Assembly: GCF_000189635.1 (NCBI RefSeq)
Contig: NW_002476567.1
Coordinates: forward strand, 1,178,001 to 1,242,000
Source of the DNA: Tetrahymena thermophila SB210
Taxonomy: Eukaryota; Ciliophora; Oligohymenophorea; Hymenostomatida; Tetrahymenidae
Direction of reading: 5' to 3'
DNA: 64,000 nucleotides
Shown here: positions 12,385 to 25,644 of the stretch, in pieces
Layout: each line of letters begins with the position of its first letter
Position numbering within the stretch: position 1 is the stretch's first letter
Program-made: the position numbers and the translations under genes
The notes under the pieces: model-generated
Databases searched by the model: none
What the model was told of the DNA's origin: nothing
The model's input: the letters and a program-made list of their open reading frames with translations, nothing else

Positions 12385-12985
12385 TAAATATTTAGATGTA
12401 CTTTTAATTTTTAATTTTGAAAAGAAATTTTAATATGAATTTTAAATTAAATAAATTATTTTTCAAATTAAAATTAAATCTTCGTTAATGAACTGAAAAT
12501 TTTAATTAAATTTAAGTATGTATTTTAAACATAAATAATCTTTTTTAACAATAGTAAATTTAAAATATACAAAAACTATGATTAAATCATATATAAATGC
12601 ATGCATATATTAATTGATATATTTATTTTAGTTTTATAAAGAAATATTATTAATTTTATGCTGAGTTTAGTTATTTTTCAATAGCAAAAAAATTATCACT
12701 ATTTTTAATGAGTATTAATAATTATTTATATTTGCTTTTAATTTAAATTTTGTCAAAAAATTTTAATATGAATTAATAAATGATTTTTTAATTTAAAAAT
12801 GTATCTTCTTTAATTAAAATAGGTTAACTTAATTAAACTTAAGTATTTTAAACATGAACAAATTTTTTTTAAATAATTGTAAATTTTCAATATACAAAAG
12901 CTATGAAATAAATAAAATCTTTACATATTTATTTACTTTAGTTTTATAGAGAAATTTTAGTTATATTCTATGTTTAGATTTTTAA
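12385..12985 (+). repeat. Diverged tandem duplication of about 280-340 nt, non-coding
   Basis: Two blocks, about 12385-12670 and 12725-12985, share ordered landmarks: CTTTTAATTT, TTTTAATATGAATT, AAATTTAAGTA or AAACTTAAGTA followed by TTTTAAACAT, AATATACAAAA(A/G)CTATGA, and TTTATTTTAGTTTTATA or TTTACTTTAGTTTTATA followed by GAAAT. Many substitutions and indels separate them, so the duplication is old. No open frame is shared. Confidence 0.7.
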
Positions 12986-13097
12986 GAATTAATCACGATT
13001 TTTAAATATATTTTATTTAAATTTATGATAAATACTTAATTAATTTATATTTCCAAAAAATAAACAAAAATTTTTAAAACTAATAATAAATATTAAA

Positions 13098-16000
13098 TCA
13101 ATTAACTGGACTTAATTTGATAAAAGATTTTTTCTCTATTTCTTATTCTTCTGGAATAATTAAAAGGTTTTCATTATTTAGTTCAGATTTAGTAGGTCTT
13201 AGATTAAATCCACTTTCTCTATTTAAAATTTAGTTTAAATCAATTAAAAAGGAAAAATAAGCATTTCCTTAATAGTAAGAAAGAGGCTATGGACCTATTT
13301 TTTATATAATATCTTTAATGTTTTCATATTCCATTTAATTTATCTAATTGTTTGAATTAAAATTTATGCAACTGATTAGCTCATCTTTTTACACATTAGC
13401 AATTTTAACAAGCAAACACTTTGTTAACGAATTAGTTTCTAATTGAAATTCAAATTAAATTTCTTTGAAATTATCAAACTTCTTTAAATTTAAAGTACTA
13501 CTCTCTAATTTATTTTATGTTTAGCCTTAAACTGTGTTACTTAAAACAGTATCTTATTCTAAATATTGTTTATATTCTTAGTAAGTGGGACTCGTTCTAT
13601 CTTTTGAGTTGCTATTAATGAATATATTTGTATTTTAGAAAAATGATAATGTTTTGGTTTCTTCTTTTTCATCTCTTAAGCTTAAATTAACTTAATTAAT
13701 TTTATTTTTATTATATGGAGAGGAACTAAAATTGATATTATTTTTTATTTTTTTTATTGAATTGCTTTTCAAACTTGGTGTAAATGAAACTTCTTTTGAC
13801 TTTTAAATGCTTGATTAAACGACATTATTTAAAGAAGAAGCACTGCTATTCTTAGAAACCCTTTAGTTTTATAAATCATTTTAAACTTACTCTTAAATTT
13901 TAAAGGGTTGATTGTACTAAATCTCATTACTTTCTTCAAATTACTTTAATTATTATTTACTATCTTATTTGGCTTTACGAGATTTTATATAATTTAAAGC
14001 TATAACACTACTTAAAAAACTTTTGAGGACATACAACATTGCTTCCTTATTATTTGATATTTTTAGTCCAAATAACGTTTTATCTATTTTTATCTTAACA
14101 AATTTTCTAAATATACTTAGTTCTTGAATAATATCTTAGAATTCAAATTCATTAATATTATCTCTATCTTTATTGTCAAAACGTAGTTGTTATTCTTTAT
14201 CTTAAAAAACAGAGCTATATTGAATGTTTTTGATTTATTATGGACTTAGTTTAACATTTTTATCGTTTTATAAGTTAAGCTAATTTATTTAAAACAAAAC
14301 AATATCTTGCACTAATTAAAGTGAATTTCGCTTTTTATCAGAAATAGGTTATAAAAAAGTCCCTCCTAATACTTATTTTTTGTGCTTTTCGAATGATTTC
14401 TTTTTTTGTTAAGTAGAATTTAGAAAGTTAAATCCGTAGTTATTGTTATTGTATTTTTATTATTCATAGCTGCCATTCAAGCTATATAAATTTGGCTTTG
14501 AAATTTCTTAACAAGGAGATTGCAAGAGGTTATTATGAGTGCTTTAAAAAGAATTATTGTTATTGTTTTTATATATTGAATCAGATTAATTTATAGATTT
14601 AGCCTGATTTGGACTTAAATTCAAATCATTTAATTCCTATAATTCATTTTTTTATTTGCTAAATTATTATTTAGGATCTTCTAATTTACTCTCAAGATCT
14701 ATTTTGATGGAAGCTTTTTGAAAGTAATTTTTATACATTTGTGAAAACTGATAATGAGATTCTATGTTTTATTTTTAATTTATATCTCTCTAGCTGATTT
14801 CTTGTAAACTTTGACTCATATCTCCTTCTTAAAAAAAATATGAAAGTTTATAATAATCCTATTCTTATTTATATTCGTCAACAGATTAAGACTTTTTGTC
14901 AATATTAAAAAAATTGGTTTCAGCTATAATATGCTTATTTAGACTGCTACACAATGATTATTTAGAAATATTTGAAGAGAGTTTATTTTCATTTAAATTT
15001 TAATTGCTGTTTTATTAAGACTAACAATTAAATAGCTTTACTATATTCAATTTACCAAGCTATGTATTGTTTTGATTAAATATTTTGAATTTTATAACAG
15101 GAGAAAATTGAGCAGATTAATTAAAAATAGAGTCATTTTGTCTTTTCTTTAAAAGAGGGCTGTTGCTGTTAAAAGTATCTTGTTTTTACTATCTACTCAT
15201 AATTGAAAACACATTATTTTGCAAAATAGAGAAAAAAAATTATATTTAATCTATCTATTTTTATTTCATAGCCCATTTCAAATATTCGCATTTCTTATTG
15301 ACTTCAAAAAAGAATTTTGTATTTAAGAGATTATTTACTTCCATTAATTTTTTAAGCTTTTTATTATTTTTAACAATATCAAGATTTTCGAAAATTATCA
15401 TCACTAACGGGCAATCTAAATGTACAGCTTTGATTCTTACAAAAAATTAAATATCCAAAACAATGTTTACAACCTTAAAAACTTTAAAATCATTCTAATT
15501 TGTACTTAATTTTCTCCTTTTTCTTGCACTTGAGCTTTCTAGATACTAGTCGTCTTGATTTGATTTTTTTTTAAAGAAAGTACAAAGCTTCTCAAGATTA
15601 GTCTTTAGAACTGTATAATAGTTTTTTTTAGATTTAGTTTTCTGGATTTATTGGTCCATTTCAAAATGCATTTATTAAGTGTAGGCATATAAATTTTAAA
15701 AGTGAATATTTTTTGATCGTTGCTCTTCTTCTGGTATGATAAAAGCTTCAAAGCAAAGCTTTAAATCTGACAAATCTTTTTCATTCAATAGTTAATTCAT
15801 TTGATCATTCTTTTCTATAATTGAAAATATGAAATTTATTTAAAAAGTAGAAATAAAGTTATCTTACCATATATTTAAATCTATTAAGTTGTGCTTTCAA
15901 ACTATGTTAGGATTATCTGCTAAAAAATATTGTTTTTAATAAGCTAGTCTACTTTATATTACTTCTACTTTAGAAAATAAGAAATCTTTCTTTCTTTATG

Positions 16001-16740
16001 TTAGATATAATGATAAGCAATGAACCCTAAATTCCACAAAATCAAGGCAGTTCTTTCATTTATTTCTTTTGGAACTGTTATCATTACAAATATCTATGAA
16101 ATAATTATCGCTATAAATTATAGCAAAAAGTCCCCTGGAGGGATACTATAATAAAGAGTAAGAGCCTGTAAAATGATTAAAAAGAAATAAGTTATTAAAT
16201 ATAAACTATAAATATTAATAAAATTCATATGTTAATAAGTGTACCATTCCAGATAAAAAGTAAGCATTATTTGTAGTCTCTGGATTCTTTAAGTGATCTG
16301 ATATTGCATATCCTGAATATATGATAACTACAACAATGATAATATTATGTAGCCTTTGAATTTTTTGCATTAAAAAATAAAATCCAAGACCAGCGAATAA
16401 ATTAACTAAATAGATAATTTAAAATTATTTCATTGCTATAATCATTAAATTAACCATCACTATGTATAAAGCCAATAGCTTTGCTTGATTTATTCTCTAT
16501 TAAAATAAATTAGTTAAGAAAATCTAGATTTTATGACTTATAAAAAATATGAAGCTCAATGTGATTTAGAAAATGTTAACAAAAAATAATAATAATTAAA
16601 AAATGGCTAACCTAATTGCTTTCATATTAAAAAAATCCCTTTTCTAATTCACTATTTTTGTATCTTAAAGTAAAGCTATTTAAGACAGAACTGACATTAA
16701 ATGAAAGGTCTACCTTTCTTTTCTTCATGCTTTTCTTCAT
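13098..16740 (-). CDS. Multi-pass membrane protein with degenerate histidine-kinase-like region (paralogue 1)
   Basis: Four exons encode 1131 aa. Introns are 16497-16611, 16166-16244 and 15815-15867, and the exon total is exactly 1132 codons ending in TGA. Residues about 44-190 contain several hydrophobic membrane segments, followed by a Lys/Gln-rich linker. Near residues 445-500 is FEN..IVKNN.KLKK and then FFFEVN followed by Lys-Lys-Cys. This lines up by position with the H-box of histidine kinases (F.x.x.M/V.S/N.H.E.x.R), but the phospho-accepting His is Lys. The C terminus has an apparent remnant of an ATPase domain: NNKEAMLYVLKSFLSSVIALN in the place of the N-box, and KIGP..(about 9 residues)..FSFLID where such domains usually end. 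The 500 residues between are Asn/Ser/Gln-rich. The inferred role is a pseudokinase-type membrane sensor or scaffold. It is paired in tandem with the paralogue at 17356-21525. Confidence 0.82.
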
Positions 16741-17355
16741 ATTATTTGCTAAACAATTAAGATTTAATTAGATTTACTGATTTAGAGTTAAAAAATATAA
16801 TACAAATTTTTTAATCCCAAAATGTTAAGAATTTTGTTTTTTTGTTTGTTCTACTATTTATTAAACATATTGATGGTTAATTTTTAAAATAACTCTTAAT
16901 AATAATTTTTTAACAAGCTTTTTTTTAAATTTATAAAATAAACAAAATCAAATTATATTTTTAATATTTAAATAAATTATAAACATTTAACAAATTTTAG
17001 ATAAAGGGAATTGTGATATGTATGTATATAATAATATTTCACAAATTAATTTATATTTACTATCAAGAAATATTAATAAATAGTCAAAGCCAATAATTTG
17101 CTACAAAATAAACATAAATTAAATAGAAAATAATATATTTCAATCAAGTAAATTTCCACAATGATATAATTGATACATATTAAACTAGAGAAATAAGGTT
17201 TATTCTAATTAGAAAGAAAAATATAAGAATAAATATGGAGGGACTTAAGATACTTTTCATAATTTACTTTGAAAATAATTAAGCTAATAACTTGAGCTTT
17301 CTTTTTTTTTTGCAATTTAAGAACTCTCATTAGGTTCAGGTGTTTATTCTAAAAT
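16741..17355. other. Intergenic region between the two membrane-protein paralogues
   Basis: About 615 nt of AT-rich DNA hold the promoter side of the gene at 13098-16740 and the 3' flank of its upstream paralogue. No gene or structured element was recognised. Confidence 0.6.
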
Positions 17356-20300
17356 TCATTGAGTAAGATTATCTTGATTGTGGAGATTAAAAATTGACTA
17401 CCCTTCAATTATATCTGCTAAATCTAAGAGAAAAGAAAAAGATATTCTTCTTGATTCATAAAATAAAGGATAAGGACCTATTTTTTGAATGATTAATTTT
17501 ATGATTTCATATTCTGTTTAGTTAACTTCTTTGTTGGTATTTAAATTTAAACAGCTCAAGAGCTCATGTTTACTTACATTATTAATTATTACATTAATAC
17601 TTTTACAATACTTACTTTATTCAATTTTAAATTCCAGCTCTGACTCATATAAATCAAAAGGAATATCTATTCCTTGAATAATTTCTCCTGCTTATTGTTA
17701 TTTTTTAGTTCTTTATTACATATTTTAATCAATAATTTAGATTTTTTTTGAAGCCAATTAATCTTATCTTAAATCTGTTTTGCTTTTTTATTAATCTGTT
17801 AAATTTTTTTACTCTTTTAACTGCATTTAACTATTTTATTTTTTTAGATCACTTAATGTGTTATTTTGACTATTTTAGTTTGAAAAATTACTGAGCTTTT
17901 TTTCACTTGACTATCTTTCTTTATTTATTTAAAAAAATATCTTTTAGCTTAATTTACTTGAAACAAGTTTTTAAATATTTTTATTTTCTGTTTGCTAGCT
18001 TTATGGTATTTTATTTTAAGGATTTTAAATTATTTAGTTATTAGATTTATCTTCAAAAAATAAACGAATATTTGTTTACTTTACAGGTTCTTCTAAAAAT
18101 AGATTTTGCAAATTGTAAGAATAGCATGATTCTGTGAGTTATTAACCATTCTGTAAAGGAGCTTCATAAGTTTTATCATTAGAATTATTTTAATCTAAAG
18201 TGGGTTTTTAAGTGTTTAATTAAATGACTTGATTAATTTAATTAAAATTAGGAGAATTTAAACTATTTTACAAATTTAATTTTAATTAATTTATTTAATT
18301 TCTTCTATAATTGTTAATTACTAAAATACTACTTAAGAACGACCTTAAAACATAAATAATCATGTCTTTATCACTCTAAAATTTACTATGAGCGACTTCT
18401 TAATCATATTTTATGTTAATTTGGCTTTGAAAAATTTTAATTTCCTCTAATATTTCTTAGAAATTAAATAATCTTATATTTCCCCTAAATAAATCCTATG
18501 TTAGGTGTCGATTATTACTTCTTATTTTATGCATTGAGCTTTTAAAGTTTAAATTGTTATCTGTTGCTTTTACTTGGTTTTATTCTAAATTCTATGATAC
18601 AGGCTAATTATTTAACTATACATTTGAAAAATTTACTGAAGAAGGGAAATTAGAATTAAATTTAGATGCAATATTATCTATTTATTATCCATTTTTACCT
18701 TCAATAGATTTCATATTAAATTATTCGTCATTCAGATTATTTTTATTGTTATCCATGCTGCTCTAATTAATAAAGATATTATTGCTAACATTAAGTATAA
18801 ATGTATTATTTTATGTGATATTTGTTGCCATAACTGATGCATTATTGTTTATATTGTTAAAATTATTTTTGATATTGTTCTAATTAAAACTATCAAATTA
18901 TATTTTATTTTCATTTGTATTGAGTATCTTGTTTTAATCTATTTTTTAGGTATTAAAAGATTTGTTTTAAAATTGTTATATTTTGTTTAAATTATTATTA
19001 TTTATTTATTATTATTATTTTTAACTTGCATTTTGAATTTGTAATTATAATTTCAATTCATTTTAAATCTATTAAACTGATTTGAGCTAACTCATGCTAT
19101 TCTTTTAAATGTTTTGAAAGTTATAATTATCGTCAATTTTAACTCTATCAATATAGTCAATTTAGTTTTATTCTTCCAACATTTCTAGTTTAGATATAGA
19201 AAACATTTCATCTGAATTAGAATGAGCTTACTAAGTAAATGAGTGTTTACCATCACAATTTAACTTTACATCATCTTAAAAGCTTGAAGAGTTTTAATCA
19301 AAACTACTATGTCTTTTTTTTTATTTATCTCTTTGAGCTTAGTGAGCTTAGCCATTTATTCCATTACATTTATTTTATTTTTTTAAGTTATGATGAAAAT
19401 TATTTTTAAATAGATTGGAAATATCAACTGACATATGTACATTCTAAGTGTCAGAGCAACATTCAAATTTTAATATTTATTTTTTTAGATTTTGCATTTA
19501 AAGAGGTGCAGAGATAGGGTTCTCTAAATTATTTATTTAAGATAAACTTGCACTATTGCTATTTACTTTTTGCTGAGCATTGTTCCCTCTCTTTCGAAGA
19601 TACTGTTGTATACTGTAAATATTATTCTGGAGCAGCTGAAATAAAAACTTTGAGTTAAATATGTCATTGTTGAAAATGAGGCTTCTCAAAGTGTTACATT
19701 TAGAGTTGACTTCTTAAAAAAAATTCAATAAAACACTGTTTGAGACTTCTAACTATTTTTTTAGCTTGGTATTATTTTTTACTATTTCTTAATTTTCAAA
19801 AATAATCATGAGCAAAGGTTGATCTAAGTAAACCTCTTAAATTCGAGCTTTATATGTTTGTTCATTGTGCATCAAATATAAAAATTCATGCTCAAGTTAC
19901 TCATTCATATTTTTCTATGTAACAGTTTCTCTCTTTGATTCTACCTTTAAGTTTTTTTATGAATTTAATGCGCTGAAAGATGTATTTTTTGTTTTTTAAA
20001 GAGGTATATTTAATTGGCTTTATATATTAAATTCTTTTTTCTTGAACCTATCTTTACTTTTATTCTGCATTATAAAATGTTTTTTTTGTAAATATTTGTA
20101 TAGATTGCCTTTTACTTCAGCATCTTTACTTGCTTTAATTATTTCAAAAGTCTCGAGGCATTTCTTCAAATTTATTTAGTTTTTTTAACCATCTAATATT
20201 TGATCCATCTATTCATTTTTTTCTTAAAAAATAAATATTTAGATTTAAATTTCTAAAATAAACATAATTATCATATTTAAAGAAAAATGATAGCATAATT

Positions 20301-21525
20301 GATAGTTAAAATTGGTATAAATATCTTGCTGAGTTAATATCAATCAAAACTGCAAAAATTTATTGAAGATTTTATTCTTAAATATAATTAGTGGGTATAA
20401 TTGTATTTTTAAATTGATTATAGATTTTAATCAAAAGTTGAAAATGAAAAGAGAAAATTCTTTTTGGCTATTTTCTACCATTTAAGTTTTAAAAAATTTT
20501 CTTCGAAAATTATTTAATTGACAAATTTATAAGACTTTGATTGTAAATAAAAAATACAGATTATAATTGATGCTGAGATGATATTAATAATAGGGATATA
20601 TTTGATTTAATTTTGCTTGAATTTTATTATAAAACATTTGATAAGATGATTATTTTACCATAGACATTCATTAAGTTAGTGCGACTGTCAAAAGAAGTAA
20701 TTAAAATCTGTTAAAATATATTGTTTTTAATGATCTAATCGACTTTAAACTACTTTTATTGCATAAAGTAAGATGTTTTCTTCTCGATATACTAAACCCT
20801 TATAAACAACATAAATGTCAACGTCCATAGTGTTTACCTTACAGCGTCTAACCACTCATCAGCTAATTTATATGTAACCCATACTTGTCCAAAAATAATT
20901 GCAAGCATTTATACTATAAAATCACTTGGAGAAACAGTGTAATAAAGTACAAAAATCTATTAATTAAAAGTAATAGTTTAAAGATAAATAATAGAAGATA
21001 AGTTTATGGTATGAATTAAAAGTAGAGATATAGCAAATAAAAGATATATATATGATAAATACTTGACCATTACTAAATAAGGTATATTTAGAAATATTAT
21101 CTGAAACTAGGAATTTTGTATGAGCATATGAGATATAGATAAAAGCCATTGTATAAATATACTTGTGAATCTTTCGAAAGTAGAAGCAAATTGCAAACAG
21201 TATTATACAAAAAAAAATGTTGCCTAAAAAAAGATATTAAAAGTCTCCGATGATGTATATTATATTCATAAGTACTTAGTATATCATGACGACGCCTACT
21301 TGTCTAATTCTCTAAGGTTAGTTAAAATAAATTATTAGCAATTAGAGTGTAATATATTCAGATTAAACATAAACAATAATTCTATTTTACTGCCCTTGAT
21401 TCTTCTTGATAGAACTCTTCCTCCATTTAACTATTCAAGTATCTTAAAGTTAAATAATTATAAAATACTTCTGAGGAGGACTTAAACTTTTCAATGATCT
21501 ATTACTTAAATGACAACAACCTCAT
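17356..21525 (-). CDS. Multi-pass membrane protein with degenerate histidine-kinase-like region (paralogue 2)
   Basis: Four exons encode 1182 aa. Introns are 21312-21390, 20957-21062 and 20223-20658, at the same positions and phases as in the neighbouring paralogue, and exon 3 is 298 nt in both. The exon total is exactly 1183 codons. Shared blocks include the pre-membrane L(T)LRY.NS motif, a Tyr-Tyr..(S/P)P(S/G)DF segment in the third membrane region, SYF..QKQ(F/Y)KVDQ(I/L)IKNNIFQQI, LDQPLLMIIFEN, FFQEVN in the H-box position (His replaced, here by Ser), and KIGPYP..(about 9 residues)..SFSFLLD at the C terminus. The Asn/Ser/Gln-rich middle differs most. The third intron is 436 nt against 53 nt in the paralogue. 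The inferred function is as for paralogue 1. A catalytic histidine kinase looks unlikely because the key His and the glycine boxes are not seen. Confidence 0.82.
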
Positions 21526-21953
21526 TTACATAGTCTTTATCTTTTAAAATAAACAAACAAAAGCTTTAATACTTATTTAAAAACTACAGTGTTCTTTCTT
21601 TATATTTTTAATGAAATTTTGTTATACCTTATTATTTTATAAAGAATAAACTAAAAATATTACTATACAAAGCAATTCATATAGTTTATGTAATACAATT
21701 AATTATTTGGAATTACTTAATTAAATGTTTTTGGCATCTAATTATTTCGATGCCATAATATAAAAACCTATTAATAGTTTATTTGTGAATTTATTTATTT
21801 ACTCTATATATAATTTTGATTTAAAATTTAAGCTTAATATATATAAATACTAACTAAATTCAATTAAGTGTAAAAGAAATGATTATTTATTTAATTATCA
21901 GTTGTCGTCACACACATAAATCTTAATAAATAAAAATAGGATTATATGTTAAT
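21526..21953. other. Intergenic AT-rich region
   Basis: About 430 nt between the start of membrane paralogue 2 and the stop of the leucine-rich-repeat gene. No gene is seen. Several long A/T runs are present. Confidence 0.6.
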
Positions 21954-24380
21954 TCATTAAATATCTATATTTTAAAAGCTACACACTGAAGTATTTAAAT
22001 TGTGATAGATCTCTAAAAATTTTTAAAAGCCTTGTTCATGCTGTACTTACTAAAAAAAATTTTAAATAGATATTTCTAAAGCTAATTTATAATTTTACCT
22101 TTCAACTACTTCAATGCTTTGTAAAGAAATAATATATCCTATTCTATGCATAGTTAGCTCTATTTAGTCAAGTAAAATATCCGACTACTTTAAAAGTTTT
22201 TCACTAACCCCAAAAATAATACTTAATCTATCGAATTAGTAAGGTAAATTAATAAAATAGTTGCACAAACTAGATATCGAATTCACATTTTTTTTCTAAT
22301 CCCTTAAATTTATTTGCAAAATTAACAAAATATTTTGAAACGAACAAATGAATATTGGATGGTAAATATAAATTTACATTGAATAACAAACGAAGGATTT
22401 GATTCTTGTATTCAATCGTAACTTATCTATTAAATCGATGATATCATCTTAATCAAAACCTATGTTTCTAAATTAAAAATAAATTAGGCAAAAAAACTTT
22501 TAGTACTTAATGATATTAGAAATACAAAAAAAATTTAAATACCTTGTTAGAAAAGTGAATGACTATAAATTCTTGATTTAGTTTAGGGAAGATAATTAAT
22601 ATTTTTCTTCAACTGAATTTTCGTTTTTACTGATCACATATCTTAATATAATTGATAATAAAATTTGTTTAAAAAGATAAAAATAATCAATTATAGGAAA
22701 TTAATTATATACCAATAATATATTTTTAAATATTTAATTGATTTATTTACCTACAATCTAAATGAATTTTTTTTAAATTTTATTTGTTGAAAGCGATGTC
22801 TTCTATGAGCTTCTAAAAATCATTACAGCTATATGTTTAAAATTAAAATAACTTAAATTTTATTTATTTATTATTTATTCTATGTAACCTAATCTACATC
22901 ACCAAGCTTAGTTCACCTAAATTCGCTTATTTTTTTATGAAATCTCCTAAGTCATTATAAAACTCATTTTTGTAATTCAACCCACTTATTTTATAAATTT
23001 TTTTAGGATGTGTTTTGCTCAGTAAATTTACTTAAAGTTAAGCGATAATTCTTAAAGGCCTACATTTGAGGTAAAATTATTTAAAAACTATAAACAGTTT
23101 TTTTCTGCAAGCTTAACTCTCCTAACATAAAAAATTTTATAAAATATAATTTCTTTGAATTTATTTTACTCTAGATTTATAATCAATTTCTTCAAGCTTT
23201 TTATCTTTTTATCTTCAGAAGTCTTTTTATTATCTGATTTGTAAGCCAATTTGTTTCCGCTAGAATAATGGGAAGAAATAATTTAGCTATCAATTATCAC
23301 AAACAAGAAAATTTATTTACCAAAAGTTAATATTTAGGTTTTACAAATTTTATAGTCTTTTGAGTCTATATATGAAATAATCTCCATCCAATTCTAATTC
23401 ACAATCCCTATTAAATTAATTATTGTTTATTTCATTAAAATAGATTAATTTTTTACTCCACTTAAATTTCTACAGTAAACAACTACTTATTTTCTAAGCA
23501 ATATTGAATGCATTAAAAATTCTACTAAGACAGAAATGTGTCACTTTTATAAAAAATTTCTATTAAAAAATCTTTTTTTCAAATAAATGAGTTACCTGAA
23601 TTTAAGAATTACTGATTAAAGTTACTTGTAGCTCTTTTTCAAAAATATCTTTAAGTACTCCAAACAATAATCATCATTAATAGTGCAAAAACTAAAATAT
23701 TGTATAATTTAAATTTTAATTATAATTAAAAAAATCTTAGATTTTACTTGAGATGGCAGTAAAAATTTTTAATATTTTAGTTGAGGTCGCTAAAAGTTTC
23801 ATTTTCTAAAATAATATTTTGAATCTCTATCCCAAAATCATATAGTTAAGGAAGGTCTTTTACAGATGTTATAAGCAAAGTAAAATCACTACTTTCAATC
23901 TAAGTCAATTATTTGATGTATATATGGTAATAGCTTAGCTGCATACACTATGAAGTTGAAGAGGCTATTTCATGGATATCATATGTTGTTATTCCTGCAT
24001 TACTATAAATTTTTTTATAAATTATTGAATATATCCAAATAATTTACAATAAATCTAAATAGAGATATTTAAGGTTTTATAATCCTTTAAAAAGCTTTCC
24101 TAAATACTTAAATCCTTCTATATTAATATAGCTTCTCCTAATTTGATAATTTGTATTTAAATTTAGATTTTCTTAGAAAAAATAAAGATCTTTAAATTTA
24201 CTCAAATTTCAATTTTAACCCTTATAAATTAGGGTATTTTTTTGCAACTTTTTAAGAAAATTGCTTTACTACTTCATCATTTATATACCTTTCTTCTCTT
24301 TTAAAGATATTTTTTGGAATTTAAAATATTTCTTTCAATTAAATACCCATTGTAGACAATGTTGGAAACTAATTCTACAT
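21954..24380 (-). CDS. Leucine-rich-repeat protein with one-repeat exons
   Basis: An 11-exon model gives about 557 aa. Introns are 24138-24201, 24003-24047, 23692-23747, 23408-23595, 23260-23320, 23122-23169, 22985-23031, 22829-22888, 22642-22750 and 22468-22542. All have GT..AG ends and all are in phase 2. Internal exons are multiples of three (90, 255, 96, 87, 90, 90, 96, 78, 99 nt). Each carries LRR-like strands such as LQNLKYLYLDL, LQNLQNLNINF, LQELSLNF and LGELSLVM. The C-terminal exon (172 codons) is helical and Gln-rich. The likely role is protein-protein interaction; no catalytic domain is seen. The start is uncertain. ATG at 24380 is the first in this frame and 24350 is a second option. 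A different frame from ATG 24528 joins only through a 25-nt intron, which I consider less likely. Confidence 0.75.
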
Positions 24381-24750
24381 CTTCTAATTAGCTTATATGA
24401 CTTTTAAAATATGCAATTTAATAAAAATGCTTGGAATTAGTATGTAAAAGACAAGTTAAAAGTTAAGGCAGTAGCCTAATTAAAAAATAAATATACGAAA
24501 TTTCAATTTAATCCAGTTTTCGCTTCATATTTTAGTTTTACATTTACTTGAATGCTTAATCTTTTTCCTATTAAATAATGAGGGAACTAAAAAATGTAAA
24601 TTTCTTTTTTTATAAAACAGTATTTTTATCAATTTCTTGTATCTTAAAAAGTTTTTGGAAAATTTCAATTAAAATAAAAAAATTAAATAAGTACTATAAA
24701 AATTATTAATAATCACTTGAAATACTTTTTATATACAAATTAATATAATA
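24381..24750. other. Short intergenic region upstream of the LRR gene
   Basis: About 370 nt between the LRR gene and the aldo/keto reductase stop. It contains an alternative upstream open frame (ATG at 24528, minus strand) that may be part of the LRR gene. Otherwise it is AT-rich flank. Confidence 0.5.
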
Positions 24751-25644
24751 TCAATCAAATATAGGTATAAATTAAAATGGCTAAAATGTGGCTGGTTATA
24801 TAGTTCTGTGATTTATATCCAATTTTTTAAGTTCTTCAACATCGTTTTATTCTAAAGTTATGTTAATTGCATCAAAATTCTCCTTTAATCTAAATGATTT
24901 TTCAGTTTTTGGAATTACAGATATTCCTTACTAAATAAGAAAAGCAAGTAAAATCTAAGTTACTGGAACACCATATTTTTTTGCTATGTTATTTAGGACC
25001 TAGTTATTTATAACTTCTGTATATCTAGCTAGGGGTGAGTAAGCAGTGACATGTATATTAGCTCTTTTACAAAATTCGATGAGTCTATTTTGTTAAAGAA
25101 AAACATGAAGTTCTACTTATAATGAGACAGGTTTAATTTTTGCATATGAAAGCAAATCAACTAATCCTTAAACATTAAAGTTAGAGACTCCCAAAGATTT
25201 TGTTTAGCCTTTCTTTTAGACTTCTTCTAACTCGGCCCAAACTTGATGGACTGGCTTGTGATTCCATTCTAGCTAATCTGAAGGTGGAGTAAATGACCAG
25301 TGTAAGTAAAGCAAGTCTAAATACTCTACCTAAAGATCTTTTAAAGTTTATCTTATAACATCACTAACAACTTCATTTTTATTGGACATTATTTTAGATA
25401 CTAAGAAAATATCTTCTCTTTTATAGACTCCTTCGCTAAAAATCTATTAGAATGCTTCACCAATATAAACTTCATTTTCATAAACTTTAGCAGTGTCAAA
25501 ATGACGATAGCCTACGTTTAATGCAGTTCTAATAAGGTCTGTCATTTAATCCTTATTAGTAGTCAAAAATGTCCCAAGCCCTATAATAGGAATCTTATTT
25601 CCATCACTAAGCAACACAGTTTAAGCTAATTTTGTAGTTTTCAT
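24751..25644 (-). CDS. Aldo/keto reductase
   Basis: An intronless frame of 298 codons (297 aa) covers a full-length aldo/keto reductase, the usual size for this TIM-barrel family. The enzymes use NADPH to reduce aldehydes or ketones in the cytosol. The N terminus has the substrate loop with IPIIGLGTF at residues 18-26. The catalytic tetrad is complete at the expected spacing: Asp50 in FDTA, Tyr55, Lys84 in VSK and His115 in LYLH. LGVSNFNV (after KSLG) and the cofactor-site stretch with VIPKTEKSFRLKEN are also present, and the C terminus ends PIFD. In-frame TAA/TAG codons read as Gln throughout. The exact substrate cannot be told from sequence. It sits between the LRR gene and the diflavin reductase on the same strand, with no sign of an operon. 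Confidence 0.95.

Larger units (their letters stand above)
12153..13097. other. Convergent intergenic region between kinesin and the minus-strand membrane protein
   Basis: It holds the 3' ends of two convergent genes and no gene of its own. It contains a short CCTA microsatellite and a diverged tandem duplication of non-coding AT-rich sequence, listed separately. Confidence 0.7.

Noticed and set aside
24329..24528. Alternative N terminus of the LRR gene from ATG 24528
   Set aside because: It needs a 25-nt intron, shorter than any other seen here, while the uninterrupted frame from 24380 already joins the first LRR exon. Kept only as an option.
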